DNA of 64,000 nucleotides, from contig NZ_KB893976.1 of the NCBI RefSeq assembly GCF_000374345.1, positions 1-64,000 of the forward strand. The letters are read 5' to 3'. The position numbers and the translations under genes are program-made. The DNA is from Heyndrickxia acidiproducens DSM 23148. Its GTDB lineage: Bacteria > Bacillota > Bacilli > Bacillales > Bacillaceae_C. The first letter of the stretch is position 1, and every line of letters begins with the position of its first letter. This document shows positions 46,462 to 56,490 of this stretch, one piece after another. The notes under the pieces are model-generated. The model was not told where the DNA came from and made no database searches. It saw only the letters and a program-made list of their open reading frames with translations.

Positions 46462-46704
46462 GTGGCAGCCATGGATGAATTCATTTTAGCGATTGTAAAG
46501 CCCATTGTTGACCATCCTGAAGATGTCCGGGTGGAACGGGAAGAAGGCGATGCGGAAATCACGTACCGGCTATTTGTCCGCCAGGAAGACATCGGCAAGG
46601 TGATTGGGAAAAAAGGGCGTGTTGCTAAAGCCATCCGTACGGTTGTCTATGCAGCAGCCGGAGTACATGAACATAAGAAAATCCATTTGCAGATTGCCGA
46701 TTAA
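46462..46704 (+). CDS. khpA: KH-domain RNA-binding protein KhpA
   Basis: Small KH RNA-binding protein of 80 residues (YlqC). The GxxG loop is in DIGKVIGKKGRVAKAI. In other Bacillota it pairs with KhpB/Jag to bind RNA and control cell length. The GTG at 46462 lies two bases after the rpsP stop, so coupling is likely; ATG 46471 is an alternative and neither has a clear ribosome binding site. Confidence 0.9.
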   Translation: MAAMDEFILAIVKPIVDHPEDVRVEREEGDAEITYRLFVRQEDIGKVIGKKGRVAKAIRTVVYAAAGVHEHKKIHLQIAD

Positions 46705-46743
46705 AAACAGGCTAAGGAAACGGCCTGAATTTTAACATCAAAG

Positions 46744-46767
46744 AAGGGAGGGCCAACCTCCCTTTTT
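46744..46767 (+). terminator. Terminator after khpA
   Basis: AAGGGAGG (46744-46751) pairs with CCTCCCTT (46757-46764), followed by more T. Confidence 0.8.
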
Positions 46768-46885
46768 ACATATTATCTTTTTAAACGGTTGAGCCGGCGG
46801 ATGCTAAAATATCAAACGTTTACATAAACCTTCGCGGCCAACTGCTTGATACACAAAACTTGGCTGTTAAAGGGGGCGGGGAATC

Positions 46886-47278
46886 GTGAAAATCCTTCAA
46901 AATGTCACAGTCAAACAAATCCTTACCGAAACGAGTAAGCAAGCGCTGCAGCAAAAGTACTACGAAAGCAAACTCCAGCTGCAAAAAGAATGTGACCAGC
47001 TGCGGTTTGAATCAAAAAAACTGGAAAAAGCAAAAAAGTTCGCGGGCACGAGTTTAAAAATGCATTTTGAGAAAGAAATAAATAATCGCCAGGAAAAAAT
47101 TAAACTGGTCGATTTTCAGATGGAACAATTGGAACTGCTTCCGATTGGCACGGAATTAAAAGAAAAGGAAATTCAGGCCATCGTTGAAATCCGGGAAGGC
47201 GATGATTGGAATTCAGTTTCAAAGGAAAAAACCATCATTGTGAAAGATGGGATCATCTTAGAAATACGCGAGAGGTGA
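46886..47278 (+). CDS. ylqD: YlqD family protein
   Basis: Protein of 130 residues matching the YlqD family by sequence style and position. An N-terminal long helix with KEC-containing coiled coil (about 20-75) is followed by a small beta-rich tail ([22 protein letters not shown]). Function is unknown. The GTG start follows AGGGGGCGGGG. It is four bases ahead of rimM, so an operon with rimM-trmD is likely. Confidence 0.85.
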   Translation: MKILQNVTVKQILTETSKQALQQKYYESKLQLQKECDQLRFESKKLEKAKKFAGTSLKMHFEKEINNRQEKIKLVDFQMEQLELLPIGTELKEKEIQAIVEIREGDDWNSVSKEKTIIVKDGIILEIRER

Positions 47279-47282
47279 GAAA

Positions 47283-47801
47283 ATGACACAATGGTTTAAT
47301 GTCGGAAAAATCATCAATACACACGGAATCCGGGGCGAGGTCAAAGTGATTTCAATGACGGATTTCAAGGAAGAACGCTACCAGCCGGGCAATAGCCTTT
47401 ATCTGTTCCTCCCGGGTGAAAACGAACCGTTAAAGGTGCGCATCAAAAGTTACCGCAGCCACAAGCAGTTTGACCTGTTAAGCTTTGAAGGCTTTGACTC
47501 CATTGAAGCGGTTGAACCATGGAAAGAAGGCATTTTAAAAATATCAGAGGCGCAATTAAGCCGTTTAGGCGAAAATGAATATTATTTCCATGAAATCATC
47601 GGCTGTACAGTCTTCACGGCAGACGGCGGGAAAATCGGTACGGTAACAGAAATCTTGACCCCGGGGGCAAATGATGTCTGGGTCGTCCGCACAGATGACA
47701 GGAAAGAATATTTGATTCCTTATATCGGGGAGATCGTGAAGGACATTGATGTGTCCGGAAAAAGAATCGTGATTGAACCGATGGAAGGGCTGCTGTCATG
47801 A
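47283..47801 (+). CDS. rimM: 16S rRNA processing protein RimM
   Basis: 30S maturation factor of 172 residues binding S19 and the 16S head. The N-terminal beta barrel has [16 protein letters not shown], and the C-terminal PRC barrel has [19 protein letters not shown] and VPYI-like [13 protein letters not shown]. The start follows GAGAGGTGAG. Its end overlaps trmD by four bases. Confidence 0.95.
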   Translation: MTQWFNVGKIINTHGIRGEVKVISMTDFKEERYQPGNSLYLFLPGENEPLKVRIKSYRSHKQFDLLSFEGFDSIEAVEPWKEGILKISEAQLSRLGENEYYFHEIIGCTVFTADGGKIGTVTEILTPGANDVWVVRTDDRKEYLIPYIGEIVKDIDVSGKRIVIEPMEGLLS

Positions 47802-48538
47802 AAATCGATATTTTGAGTTTGTTTCCGGAAATGTTTGACGGCGTCCTCGGTTCGTCAATCTTAAAAAAAGCTGAAGAAAAAGGAATTGCCCGCTACAATG
47901 TCATCAATTTCCGCGACTACAGTGATAACAAGCATAACACAGTTGACGACTATCCGTACGGGGGCGGCGCCGGCATGGTGTTAAAGCCGCAGCCAATTTT
48001 TGATGCAGTGGAAGACCTGCTTCAAAACAATCGGGGAAAAAAACCGCGGATCATACTGCTCTGCCCCCAGGGTGAAACCTATTCGCAAAAAAAAGCAGAA
48101 GAACTCTCAAAAGAAGACCATCTTGTTTTCATTTGCGGACATTATGAGGGCTATGATGAAAGAATCCGTGAACATCTCATCACAGATGAAATTTCAATTG
48201 GCGATTATGTGCTGACAGGCGGGGAGCTGGGCGCAATGGTGGTCATTGACAGCATTGTACGCCTTCTGCCGGGCGTCCTTGGCAATGAGGCTTCCCCTGT
48301 TACCGATTCATTTTCCACAGGCCTGCTGGAGCACCCGCAATACACCAGGCCGGCAAATTTTCGCGGGATGAAAGTCCCCGATGTCCTGTTATCCGGGAAC
48401 CATGAATTGATTCGAAAATGGCGCGATAAAGAATCGCTCTACCGGACGTATAGGAGAAGAAAAGATTTACTCCGCCATTATCCGCTTACAGACCAGCAAA
48501 AAACCTGGCTCAAAGAATGGGAAGAAGGCCGCAGTTAA
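47798..48538 (+). CDS. trmD: tRNA (guanine-37-N1) methyltransferase
   Basis: SPOUT methyltransferase of 246 residues that makes m1G37 and prevents frameshifting. [16 protein letters not shown], the conserved [17 protein letters not shown], and the SAM trefoil knot with [25 protein letters not shown] and [10 protein letters not shown] are present. Starts inside the rimM end. Confidence 0.97.
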   Translation: MKIDILSLFPEMFDGVLGSSILKKAEEKGIARYNVINFRDYSDNKHNTVDDYPYGGGAGMVLKPQPIFDAVEDLLQNNRGKKPRIILLCPQGETYSQKKAEELSKEDHLVFICGHYEGYDERIREHLITDEISIGDYVLTGGELGAMVVIDSIVRLLPGVLGNEASPVTDSFSTGLLEHPQYTRPANFRGMKVPDVLLSGNHELIRKWRDKESLYRTYRRRKDLLRHYPLTDQQKTWLKEWEEGRS

Positions 48539-48542
48539 GGAG

Positions 48543-48571
48543 TTGCATTCGGACTGCTTTTATGCTATGAT
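48543..48571 (+). promoter_or_regulatory. rplS promoter
   Basis: TTGCAT (48543-48548), 17 bases, TATGAT (48566-48571), immediately after the trmD stop. Confidence 0.7.
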
Positions 48572-48574
48572 TTC

Positions 48575-48660
48575 ACTTGTGGCTTGCTGATGCAGGCTGC
48601 CGCAAAACAATGTTCCGCTGCAATTATACTAAGTTTTGCAAGAGCATTTGTTGGAAGGAG
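48575..48660 (+). ncRNA. L19 leader-type structured 5' UTR of rplS
   Basis: The leader between the promoter and rplS folds into two hairpins: UUGUGGC (48579-48585) with GCCGCAA (48599-48605), then a longer imperfect stem in which AACAA pairs with UUGUU and an inner UGCAA pairs with UUGCA. This fits the autoregulatory L19 leader known upstream of rplS in Bacillus. The assignment is from memory of that family and not from a covariance search. Confidence 0.55.
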
Positions 48661-48669
48661 TTGAATACG

Positions 48670-49014
48670 ATGCACAATATTATTGCTGAAATTACAAAAG
48701 ACCAGCTTCGCACAGATCTTCCTGTTTTCCGCCCTGGCGATACTGTCCGTGTCCATGTGAAAGTTATTGAAGGATCACGCGAACGTATCCAAATTTTCGA
48801 AGGTGTTGTCATTAAACGCCGCGGCGGTGGAATCAGCGAAACTTTTACAGTACGTAAAGTTTCTTATGGTGTTGGGGTTGAGCGTACATTCCCTGTCCAC
48901 ACACCAAAAATTGCGAAGTTAGAAGTCGTGCGTCGCGGTAAAGTTCGCCGTGCGAAACTTTACTACCTGCGTAATCTGCGTGGTAAAGCCGCCCGTATTA
49001 AAGAAATCCGTTAA
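48670..49014 (+). CDS. rplS: 50S ribosomal protein L19
   Basis: bL19 of 114 residues, at the 30S-50S interface. [22 protein letters not shown] and [11 protein letters not shown] are family blocks, with the basic tail [17 protein letters not shown]. The ATG at 48670 follows GGAAGGAG; an upstream frame reading through the leader is not used. It has its own promoter, leader and terminator. Confidence 0.96.
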   Translation: MHNIIAEITKDQLRTDLPVFRPGDTVRVHVKVIEGSRERIQIFEGVVIKRRGGGISETFTVRKVSYGVGVERTFPVHTPKIAKLEVVRRGKVRRAKLYYLRNLRGKAARIKEIR

Positions 49015-49034
49015 TTCAGGAATATTTGTTTTAA

Positions 49035-49062
49035 AAAAGGGGCTTTTCGAAAAGCCCCTTTT
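49035..49062 (+). terminator. Terminator after rplS
   Basis: A near-perfect palindrome, AAAAGGGGCTTTT, CG, AAAAGCCCCTTTT. Confidence 0.9.
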
Positions 49063-49156
49063 CTTCATTTTCTAATAAAATGATTAAATCCTTTCAAAAT
49101 ACTATATAATGAATAGAAATACACAATACGATTATTGTGAATGAGGCGGTGTGAAA

Positions 49157-49705
49157 ATGGCAAAACAAAAACAACCAAAAAATGAGCTCTGGGAATGGAT
49201 AAAAGCACTGCTAATCGCTGTTGCACTGGCCGGTGTCCTCCGTTACTTTTTATTCGCCCCGATTGTGGTTGACGGTTCATCAATGATGCCGACGCTGAAA
49301 AACGGGGACCGGATGATTGTCAATAAGCTTGGCACACCGAAACGTTTTGATGTTGTCGTTTTCCATGCACCTGAAGGAAAAGATTACATAAAAAGGGTAA
49401 TCGGGCTTCCAGGCGACCATATTGCGTATAAGAATGATGTCCTGTATATTAATGGAAAAGCCTATAAAGAGCCTTATCTCGACAAGTACAAAAAAGTAGT
49501 TGTTGACGGTCCGCTTACAGAAGATTTTACGTTGAAGGACTATATTGGGAGAGATACGGTGCCAAAAGGCCAAATCTTTGTCATGGGTGACAACCGCCGC
49601 TACAGCAAAGACAGCCGCCAAATCGGCACCATCCCTCTGAAAAAAGTCGTCGGCGACACAAAATTTGTATACTGGCCCCTCAAAGACGCCCATATTCTGA
49701 AATAG
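49157..49705 (+). CDS. sipS: Type I signal peptidase (SipS-like)
   Basis: Membrane serine protease of 182 residues that cuts signal peptides from exported proteins. One N-terminal TM helix (about 15-37) anchors it. The Ser/Lys dyad is Ser42 in DGSSMMPTL and Lys79 in DYIKRVIGLPGD. The box GDNRRYSKDSRQIG completes the fold. This is the short single-TM Gram-positive type. The ATG at 49157 follows GAGGCGG. A TATAAT at about 49104 may drive it. It lies between rplS and rbgA, as in several Bacillaceae. Confidence 0.93.
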   Translation: MAKQKQPKNELWEWIKALLIAVALAGVLRYFLFAPIVVDGSSMMPTLKNGDRMIVNKLGTPKRFDVVVFHAPEGKDYIKRVIGLPGDHIAYKNDVLYINGKAYKEPYLDKYKKVVVDGPLTEDFTLKDYIGRDTVPKGQIFVMGDNRRYSKDSRQIGTIPLKKVVGDTKFVYWPLKDAHILK

Positions 49706-49757
49706 AAAAGCGGAGGGCGCCACAAAAAGGATCATAATATGTTGGAGTTGAAGCAGG

Positions 49758-50600
49758 ATGGCAATACAATGGTTCCCCGGGCATATGGCCAAGGCGAGAA
49801 GAGAAGTAACAGAAAAACTCAAGCTCGTCGACATTATTTTTGAACTGGTCGATGCCAGGATCCCGGTTTCATCGGCAAACCCGATGCTGGACGAAATCAT
49901 CCAGCAAAAACCGCGGATCACATTGCTGAGCAAGGCTGATATGGCAGATTCAAAAATGACGGCGCGTTGGCTTGAACATTTCGCAAACCAAAACCGGCAC
50001 GTTCTTGCTATCGATGCACAAACCGGCACCGGCCTCGACAAAATGGTAAAACTGGCCGAAACGATTTTAAAACCAAAGCGGGACCGGATGCGTGCAAAAG
50101 GCATGAAGCCAAGAGCGATCCGGGCAATGATCATCGGGATTCCAAACGTTGGGAAATCCACGCTGATCAACAGGCTTGCTAAAAGAAACATTGCAAAAAC
50201 AGGCAACACACCTGGTGTAACAAAGGCACAGGCCTGGATCAAAGTCGGCAAATCAATGGAACTGCTCGACACGCCCGGAATCCTGTGGCCGAAGTTTGAA
50301 GATGAAGAAGTCGGTTATAAACTGGCGCTAACCGGCGCCATCAAAGATACGATTTTAAATTTGCAGGATATTGCAGTATTCGGTTTGAAATTTACAGAAA
50401 AGCATTATCCGCAGGCCCTGATGGAACGTTATCAATTAACGGAAATACCGGCGGAAGTAGTGGGATTATTTGACCATATCGGCCGGCTGCGCGGTTGTTT
50501 AAGGGCCGGCGGTGAAGTGGATTATGACAAAACGGCAAAATTGATTATCCGTGACATTCGCGGGCAAAAACTCGGGCCGTTAACATTTGATATCCTGTAA
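49758..50600 (+). CDS. rbgA: Ribosome biogenesis GTPase RbgA (YlqF)
   Basis: Circularly permuted GTPase of 280 residues needed for late 50S assembly (L16 incorporation). The order is G4 LLSKADMAD, then G1 [14 protein letters not shown] (about 130), then G3 DTPGILWP. The N-terminal [14 protein letters not shown] holds the catalytic-type His. A C-terminal helical RNA-binding tail follows. The start follows AAGCAGG. Confidence 0.95.
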   Translation: MAIQWFPGHMAKARREVTEKLKLVDIIFELVDARIPVSSANPMLDEIIQQKPRITLLSKADMADSKMTARWLEHFANQNRHVLAIDAQTGTGLDKMVKLAETILKPKRDRMRAKGMKPRAIRAMIIGIPNVGKSTLINRLAKRNIAKTGNTPGVTKAQAWIKVGKSMELLDTPGILWPKFEDEEVGYKLALTGAIKDTILNLQDIAVFGLKFTEKHYPQALMERYQLTEIPAEVVGLFDHIGRLRGCLRAGGEVDYDKTAKLIIRDIRGQKLGPLTFDIL

Positions 50601-50601
50601 G

Positions 50602-50630
50602 CACTCCCTTTTTTGGGAGTCTTATTTTTT
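50602..50630 (+). terminator. Terminator after rbgA
   Basis: ACTCCC (50603-50608) pairs with GGGAGT (50615-50620), followed by CTTATTTTTTT. The stem is short, so read-through into rnhB is plausible. Confidence 0.6.
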
Positions 50631-50645
50631 TGAGGTGTTCAACAG

Positions 50646-51404
50646 ATGAAAATCAGTGAAATTGAAACCCGGCTCGCCCTGCTCAGCAACCCGGATGATC
50701 CGTTTATTTTGGAGATGAGCCGGGATGGGCGCAAGGGCGTACAGAAAGCACTGGAAAAATGGAAAAAAAACCTGGAAAAACAAAAGCAGGCACGGGAAAA
50801 ATTCGGGCGGATGCTGCATTATGAAAATACATTAAGGCAACAGGGCTGCCGGCTGATCGCAGGTATTGATGAAGCCGGGAGAGGCCCGCTTGCAGGCCCC
50901 GTAATTGCAGCAGCGGTCATTTTGCCTGAGGACTTTTATTTACCAGGATTAAATGATTCCAAGCAGTTAAGCGCAAAGCAGCGGGAAGCCTATTTTACAG
51001 GAATTTGCGAAAAAGCGCTAAAAATCGGCACCGGCATCATCGGTGCAGCGGAAATTGATGCCTTCAATATTTATCAAGCGGCCAAAAAAGCCATGGTACA
51101 GGCCGTTGCCAATTTACAGTTGAATCCGGACCATCTTCTGATCGATGCCATGGAATTGTCTGTTCCGTATCCGCAAACCGCCATCATCAAAGGAGATGCA
51201 AAAAGTATTTCTATCGCTGCTGCTTCCGTTATTGCAAAAGTGACGCGCGACCGGATGATGCACAAACTGGCAAAAACGTATCCGCAATACGGATTTGAAA
51301 GGAATATGGGTTACGGGACAAGGGAACATTTAAAAGCATTAGAACATTTTGGCCCATGCCCGGTACATAGAAAATCGTTTGCACCGGTTAAAGATTTGTT
51401 GTGA
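50646..51404 (+). CDS. rnhB: Ribonuclease HII
   Basis: Removes RNA from DNA-RNA hybrids and single ribonucleotides from DNA. The catalytic Asp-Glu are in AGIDEAGRGPLAGPV, with further Asp residues in LLIDAMEL and GDAKS. The family block ASVIAKVTRDRMM follows. It has 252 residues including the N-terminal extension typical of Bacillus. The start follows TTTGAGGTG. Confidence 0.95.
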   Translation: MKISEIETRLALLSNPDDPFILEMSRDGRKGVQKALEKWKKNLEKQKQAREKFGRMLHYENTLRQQGCRLIAGIDEAGRGPLAGPVIAAAVILPEDFYLPGLNDSKQLSAKQREAYFTGICEKALKIGTGIIGAAEIDAFNIYQAAKKAMVQAVANLQLNPDHLLIDAMELSVPYPQTAIIKGDAKSISIAAASVIAKVTRDRMMHKLAKTYPQYGFERNMGYGTREHLKALEHFGPCPVHRKSFAPVKDLL

Positions 51405-51458
51405 AACCGGCGATATATCAATAAAAGAAACAAATTTAATGCAAAAGGCGTGAAAAAA

Positions 51459-52718
51459 ATGCAATTTGGCTCTGTAGTTGAATCGGCAATCTCAAGGCTT
51501 GCCCATACAAATTTGCAGACTTTCGAATTTAAAACCGGGCAAATTTTTTTCGCCAGCATTCAAAAGCTGTTTTCAAACCGCACCGCCCTGGTCAAAGCGG
51601 GTCCGCATACTTTTGTGGCGAAGCTGGAAGTCCCGGTTGAGAGCGGGAAGGGTTATTGGTTCCAAACCGTTTCCGCCGGGGGGGATGTGCAGTTGAAAAG
51701 GCTGGCCGGGCCGGACCGTACGGGAAGTGATACGCTCTTTTCCCAATTGCAACTGCCGGCCGGCAAAGAATACCGGGCCCTCGTCTCCTATTTGTCAAGC
51801 CAAAATCTTCCGTTCACAAAAGGGATGATCAGCGATCTTGGCAGCTGGCTGAAAGAAGCCCCGGACTTGCAAAAAGGGTTGGAGGCGGCAAAGGCAATGC
51901 TTGGAAACGGGTTGCCGCTGACAGAAGGCATCTTCCATTCGCTCGCCACAGCGGATCAGGCTGTGCCGGCTGCCACCCTGCTTAAAACCCTGCAGGCACA
52001 ATTACAGCAGGAAAAACCGGCGGCACCATTAACCAAAACTATTTTATCAGCGCTGCAATCCGTTCTTGAACCGGAGAATCAGCCGCTTAGCGCAACCGGC
52101 AGCGGAATTGCCATGCAGATCAAAGACTTGATCAGAAAACTCGGCCTCTTTTATGAAAGCGGGATTCCTGACCTGCAGGAAAATTGGGATCAGGTTGCTG
52201 AAAAACCGTTAAAAGCACTGCTTGTTGAAATGCTGCAAAAAGAAGCCGGCCCGCAAAAGGCGCGTGAGACAGCGGAACAGCTTGTTTTAAAGATGAATGG
52301 CCAGCAGCTGGTTACCGCCCTCAATACACCCGTTCAGCATATTCTGATAGACCTGCCGCTGAATTTTCCGCATTTTCAAACCCACGCTGCCATCCAGTGG
52401 TCAGGCAAACAGAAGAACAATGGACAACTTGACAGTGATTATTGTAAAATCGTCTTTTATCTTGATTTGCAATTTTCAAATGAAACTCTTGTTGAAATGA
52501 ATGTCCAAAACCGAATCATTTCTATAAATGTCAGCAATGGCAGCCCGCAATTTCAGGAGGCGGCGTGTAAAATCCTGCCGGCATTAAAAGCCAACTTGCA
52601 AAAGCTCAATTATACATTGTCGGCCGTCCATTTTCGTGCCCCCGGGGACGGGCTGCCGCTGCTTCCGGCTGCATTGCAACAAGAATCTTCCTATAAAGGG
52701 GTGGATATCAGGATATGA
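51459..52718 (+). CDS. YlqG-like protein with a FliK-like C-terminal region
   Basis: Hypothetical protein of 419 residues in the position of B. subtilis ylqG. The first part (about 1-110) is beta-rich, the middle is helical and Gln/Leu-rich, and the last 90 residues (from about NGQLDSDYCKIVFYLDL to SAVHFRAPGDG) follow the beta-beta-alpha pattern of FliK C-terminal (Flg_hook) domains: alternating hydrophobic strands, then LKANLQKLNYTLSAVHF. That similarity is my reading and not a search result. The gene overlaps ylqH by four bases (ATGA). I use ATG 51459; the GTG at 51450 is possible and the ribosome binding site is weak (AAAGGCG). Confidence 0.7.
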   Translation: MQFGSVVESAISRLAHTNLQTFEFKTGQIFFASIQKLFSNRTALVKAGPHTFVAKLEVPVESGKGYWFQTVSAGGDVQLKRLAGPDRTGSDTLFSQLQLPAGKEYRALVSYLSSQNLPFTKGMISDLGSWLKEAPDLQKGLEAAKAMLGNGLPLTEGIFHSLATADQAVPAATLLKTLQAQLQQEKPAAPLTKTILSALQSVLEPENQPLSATGSGIAMQIKDLIRKLGLFYESGIPDLQENWDQVAEKPLKALLVEMLQKEAGPQKARETAEQLVLKMNGQQLVTALNTPVQHILIDLPLNFPHFQTHAAIQWSGKQKNNGQLDSDYCKIVFYLDLQFSNETLVEMNVQNRIISINVSNGSPQFQEAACKILPALKANLQKLNYTLSAVHFRAPGDGLPLLPAALQQESSYKGVDIRI

Positions 52719-53002
52719 AAACAGAACACCATCCTGCACAAAAAGAAGCGGTTGCGCTCAGCTACAAGGCCGGCATCGATACTGCCCCCGTTGTAAAAGC
52801 AAAAGGGAAGGGGGCAGTTGCCGAACAAATTCTTCAAAAAGCAAATGAAAATCATGTGCCGATCCAGGAAGATCAGGATTTGGTCATGCTGCTGGGCCAG
52901 CTGAATATCAATGAAACGATTCCCGAAGAACTTTTTGAAGCGGTAGCCGAAGTGTTTGCCTTTATTTACAGGACCGACCAGTCTATGAAACCACCATCCT
53001 GA
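52715..53002 (+). CDS. ylqH: FlhB C-terminal-domain homologue YlqH
   Basis: Soluble protein of 95 residues corresponding to the cytoplasmic half of FlhB/EscU after its cleavage site: VALSYKAGIDTAPVVKAKG, VPIQEDQDLVMLL and IPEELFEAVAEVFAFIYR match that domain block by block. The NPTH autocleavage motif and all TM helices are absent, so it is not itself an export gate component. Translation is coupled to the YlqG-like gene. The role is unproven. Confidence 0.88.
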   Translation: MKTEHHPAQKEAVALSYKAGIDTAPVVKAKGKGAVAEQILQKANENHVPIQEDQDLVMLLGQLNINETIPEELFEAVAEVFAFIYRTDQSMKPPS

Positions 53003-53116
53003 AAATATTTTTAAATAATATTCCGTTTTCTGATCTTAATTGTAGACATATTACCGGATGTTTATTAAAATGAAAGCGCAGTTAATTTTTTGAAGAGTTT
53101 GATAGGAGGATGGAAG

Positions 53117-54277
53117 ATGAATATTCACGAGTATCAAGGCAAAGAGATCCTCAGAAAGTACGGGGTTGCTGTGCCGAACGGAAAAGTTGCTTTTACAGCC
53201 GATGAAGCGGTCGAAGCGGCAAAAGCACTCGGTACAGATGTTTGTGTCGTAAAAGCGCAAATTCACGCCGGCGGACGCGGAAAAGCGGGCGGCGTCAAGG
53301 TTGCAAAAAATCTGGATGAGGTTCGTACATACGCGCAGGAATTATTGGGAAAAACTTTGGTCACACACCAAACGGGCCCCGAAGGTAAAGAAGTAAAGCG
53401 CCTTCTGATTGAAGAAGGATGCGATATCCAAAAGGAATATTATGTCGGCCTTGTGCTTGACCGCGCGCAGTCAAGAGTCGTTTTAATGGCATCTGAAGAA
53501 GGCGGCACGGAAATTGAAGAAGTCGCGGCAAAAACGCCGGAAAAGATTTTCAAAGAAACCATTGATCCCGCTGTCGGTTTGCTTCCATTCCAGGCGCGCC
53601 GGATTGCGTTTCACATCAATATTCCTGGTAAACTCGTAAACCGGGCCGTGAAATTTATGATGGGCCTGTACCAGGTATTCGTTGAAAAAGACTGCTCAAT
53701 CGCGGAAATCAATCCGCTGGTGACAACGGGAGACGGCAAAGTCATGGCACTGGATGCCAAATTAAACTTTGACTCTAACGGACTCTTCCGCCAGCAGGAT
53801 ATTCTCGAATACCGCGATTTGGATGAAGAGGACCCGAAAGAAATTCGAGCTTCAAAATACGATTTAAGCTATGTTGCCCTGGACGGGAATATCGGCTGCA
53901 TGGTGAACGGGGCCGGCCTCGCAATGGCAACAATGGATATTATCAAATATTATGGCGGCGATCCTGCAAACTTCCTGGATGTCGGGGGCGGCGCAACTGA
54001 AGAAAAAGTGACGGAAGCGTTCAAAATCATCCTCTCAGATGAACATGTGAAAGGTATTTTTGTCAATATATTTGGCGGCATTATGAAATGCGATGTGATC
54101 GCGGCGGGCGTTGTAGCTGCATCCAAGCAAGTGGAACTGAAAATCCCGCTCGTTGTGCGCCTTGAAGGCACAAATGTGGAACTTGGCAAGAAAATCCTTA
54201 ATGAATCCGGTCTGAAGATTATCGCTGCCGATTCAATGGCGGACGGTGCGCAGAAGATTGTTGAACTCGTCGGCTGA
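53117..54277 (+). CDS. sucC: Succinyl-CoA synthetase, beta subunit
   Basis: ADP-forming ligase of the TCA cycle, beta subunit of 386 residues. It begins [17 protein letters not shown]. The ATP-grasp domain has [18 protein letters not shown] and EINPLVTT, and the C-terminal ligase domain has [13 protein letters not shown]. The ATG at 53117 follows GATAGGAGG. The upstream extension of the frame is not used. Confidence 0.97.
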   Translation: MNIHEYQGKEILRKYGVAVPNGKVAFTADEAVEAAKALGTDVCVVKAQIHAGGRGKAGGVKVAKNLDEVRTYAQELLGKTLVTHQTGPEGKEVKRLLIEEGCDIQKEYYVGLVLDRAQSRVVLMASEEGGTEIEEVAAKTPEKIFKETIDPAVGLLPFQARRIAFHINIPGKLVNRAVKFMMGLYQVFVEKDCSIAEINPLVTTGDGKVMALDAKLNFDSNGLFRQQDILEYRDLDEEDPKEIRASKYDLSYVALDGNIGCMVNGAGLAMATMDIIKYYGGDPANFLDVGGGATEEKVTEAFKIILSDEHVKGIFVNIFGGIMKCDVIAAGVVAASKQVELKIPLVVRLEGTNVELGKKILNESGLKIIAADSMADGAQKIVELVG

Positions 54278-54345
54278 TTTTTAAATAGAATAGCAATTAT
54301 TTCCAATACGAACAATATTCTTGACTTAGAAGGCAGGGGAATAAA

Positions 54346-55248
54346 GTGAGCATTTATGTTAATAAAGACACGAAAGTCATTGTCCAGGGGATCACAGGGA
54401 AAACAGCACTTTTCCATACAAAACAATGTCTGGAATACGGTACAAAAATTGTCGGCGGCACGTCTCCTGGCAAGGGTGGTATGGAAGTAGAAGGCATTCC
54501 TGTTTTTAATACGGTGGAAGAAGCGGTAAAAGCAACCGGCGCAACCGTTTCGGTTATTTATGTGCCGGCGCCGTTTGCAGCGGATGCCATTATGGAAGCC
54601 GTTGATGCGGAGCTGGATCTGGTCATCTGCATCACTGAACATATTCCGGTTTTGGATATGGTAAAAGCCAAACGTTATATGGAAGGCAAAAAAACACGCC
54701 TGATTGGTCCGAACTGCCCGGGAATCATTACACCGGATGAATGCAAAATCGGCATTATGCCGGGATATATTCACAAAAAAGGCCATGTTGGTGTGATTTC
54801 ACGTTCCGGTACGCTGACTTATGAAGCGGTTCATCAGCTGACGCGTGCCGGCATCGGCCAGACCAATGCGATCGGGATTGGCGGTGACCCTGTCAACGGC
54901 ACGAATTTTATCGATGTTTTGACAGCGTTTAATCAAGACCCTGAAACCGAAGCCGTCATTATGATCGGTGAAATTGGCGGGAATGCGGAAGAAGAAGCGG
55001 CCCGCTGGGTACAGGCGAATATGACCAAACCTGTTGTTGGCTTTATCGGGGGGGTAACTGCGCCTCCGGGAAAACGGATGGGCCACGCCGGCGCTATTAT
55101 TTCCGGCGGCAAAGGCACGGCAGCTGAGAAAATCCGTGTGATGAATGAATGCGGCATTCAAGTTGCGGAAACGCCGGCTGTTATTGGGGAAACATTGGTC
55201 CGTGTCCTGAAAGAAAAAGGGTTGTACGAAAAATGCCATAATCTCTAA
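54346..55248 (+). CDS. sucD: Succinyl-CoA synthetase, alpha subunit
   Basis: CoA-binding, phosphohistidine-carrying subunit of 300 residues. [17 protein letters not shown] and GGTSPGKGG bind CoA. The active-site His is in [14 protein letters not shown] near residue 245. The GTG start follows GGCAGGGGA. Sits 68 bases after sucC. Confidence 0.96.
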   Translation: MSIYVNKDTKVIVQGITGKTALFHTKQCLEYGTKIVGGTSPGKGGMEVEGIPVFNTVEEAVKATGATVSVIYVPAPFAADAIMEAVDAELDLVICITEHIPVLDMVKAKRYMEGKKTRLIGPNCPGIITPDECKIGIMPGYIHKKGHVGVISRSGTLTYEAVHQLTRAGIGQTNAIGIGGDPVNGTNFIDVLTAFNQDPETEAVIMIGEIGGNAEEEAARWVQANMTKPVVGFIGGVTAPPGKRMGHAGAIISGGKGTAAEKIRVMNECGIQVAETPAVIGETLVRVLKEKGLYEKCHNL

Positions 55249-55279
55249 GCCGGTAAAAGAATGTGAATCAACCAGACCG

Positions 55280-55323
55280 GATCCGGCCATGCACGGCAAT
55301 CGTTAAAGTGCATGGGCCGGGTC
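55280..55323 (+). terminator. Probable terminator after sucD
   Basis: GATCCGGCCATGCAC pairs with GTGCATGGGCCGGGTC (ending 55323) with one bulge. The stem is strong but the following T run is broken (TGTTTGGTTTC). Confidence 0.5.
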
Positions 55324-55401
55324 TGTTTGGTTTCTATTTATCTACCCTTTTGGGATCAGTTTAACCGTGGCAAAATGCCAAACAAGAAAGCGAGGAATGA
55401 C

Positions 55402-56280
55402 ATGGAACCGTTAAAAGCAAAATACATTCGTCTTGATCACTGCAGGGGAATCAGGCCCGTACATAAAATGAAATTGCTAAAATACGACCCCCCGCTTGAA
55501 AAACTTTTGCATATGCCTCCCTTATCCTTAAAAAAACTGCTCAATATGCAGGCCGCACCATTTGAAGCCTTTTATTATGATCTCCACCATCTTGATATCA
55601 AACCCGTTTTATCCCTTTACGCCAAACACCACATCCGCCTCCTCACCCCCCTTGACCCTGAATATCCTTCTTTATTAAAAGAAACCTACCAACCGCCGCT
55701 CGTTCTTTATGCAATCGGGGATCTTTCACTCTTGCAGGCGCGGTCACTGGCAGTGGTCGGTTCCAGAAAAGCAGCCGGCGATGCGCAGCAGGTCGTTGAG
55801 CAGATCCTGCCCCTTTTGATTAAAAAGAACTTTGTGATCGCAAGCGGATTGGCCCGGGGTGTGGATACGATTGCCCACACTGCCGCCATGAAACTCGGCG
55901 GCAGAACCATTGCGGTGCTCGGAAGTGGTTTTTTTCATATTTATCCGGGGGAAAATAAACTTATAGCCGAACAAATCAAACAAAACCATTTACTGCTCTC
56001 TGAATATCCGCCCGCAACCCGGCCGCAAAAATGGCATTTTCCGGAAAGAAACAGGATTATCAGCGGCCTGTCTGAAGGGGTTCTCGTTGTCCAGGCTGAA
56101 AGGAGAAGCGGCTCGCTCATTACCGCTGACTTTGCGCTCCAGGAAGGGCGGGAAGTGTTCAGCATCCCCGGCAATGTACTGGATCCGCTCTCGGCCGGAA
56201 CGAATCATTTAATTCAGCAGGGGGCCAAACTTGTAGCCAGCAGCGAAGACATATTAGAAGAATTACGGATGGATGGCTGA
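55402..56280 (+). CDS. dprA: DNA processing protein DprA
   Basis: Loads RecA onto incoming single-stranded DNA in natural transformation. The Rossmann-like core has VVGSRKAAGDAQQVVEQIL, SGLARGVDTIAHTAA, VLGSGFFHIYPGENKLIAEQI, LSEYPPATRPQKWHFPERNRIISGLSEGV and SGSLITADFALQEGREVFSIPGN. At 292 residues it is B. subtilis-like (no C-terminal winged helix). The ATG at 55402 follows GCGAGGAATG. Confidence 0.93.
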   Translation: MEPLKAKYIRLDHCRGIRPVHKMKLLKYDPPLEKLLHMPPLSLKKLLNMQAAPFEAFYYDLHHLDIKPVLSLYAKHHIRLLTPLDPEYPSLLKETYQPPLVLYAIGDLSLLQARSLAVVGSRKAAGDAQQVVEQILPLLIKKNFVIASGLARGVDTIAHTAAMKLGGRTIAVLGSGFFHIYPGENKLIAEQIKQNHLLLSEYPPATRPQKWHFPERNRIISGLSEGVLVVQAERRSGSLITADFALQEGREVFSIPGNVLDPLSAGTNHLIQQGAKLVASSEDILEELRMDG

Positions 56281-56490
56281 GAAGGCATCCATCCCCATAC
56301 CGGAAAAATGCTTTGGAAATGCGGCAAACTTTAAAGAAAAATTCATAAAGTGAGGTTGCTTTTTTTCTTTTTATGAAAAAACTCATGATTTTTGGATAAG
56401 ATGTATATAAAATAGAGATAGAAAAGATCAAATTTTCGAAATGGAACCGTTTGCTGGCCAGGTGTTGAATGGCGTGATAAAATATTTAAA

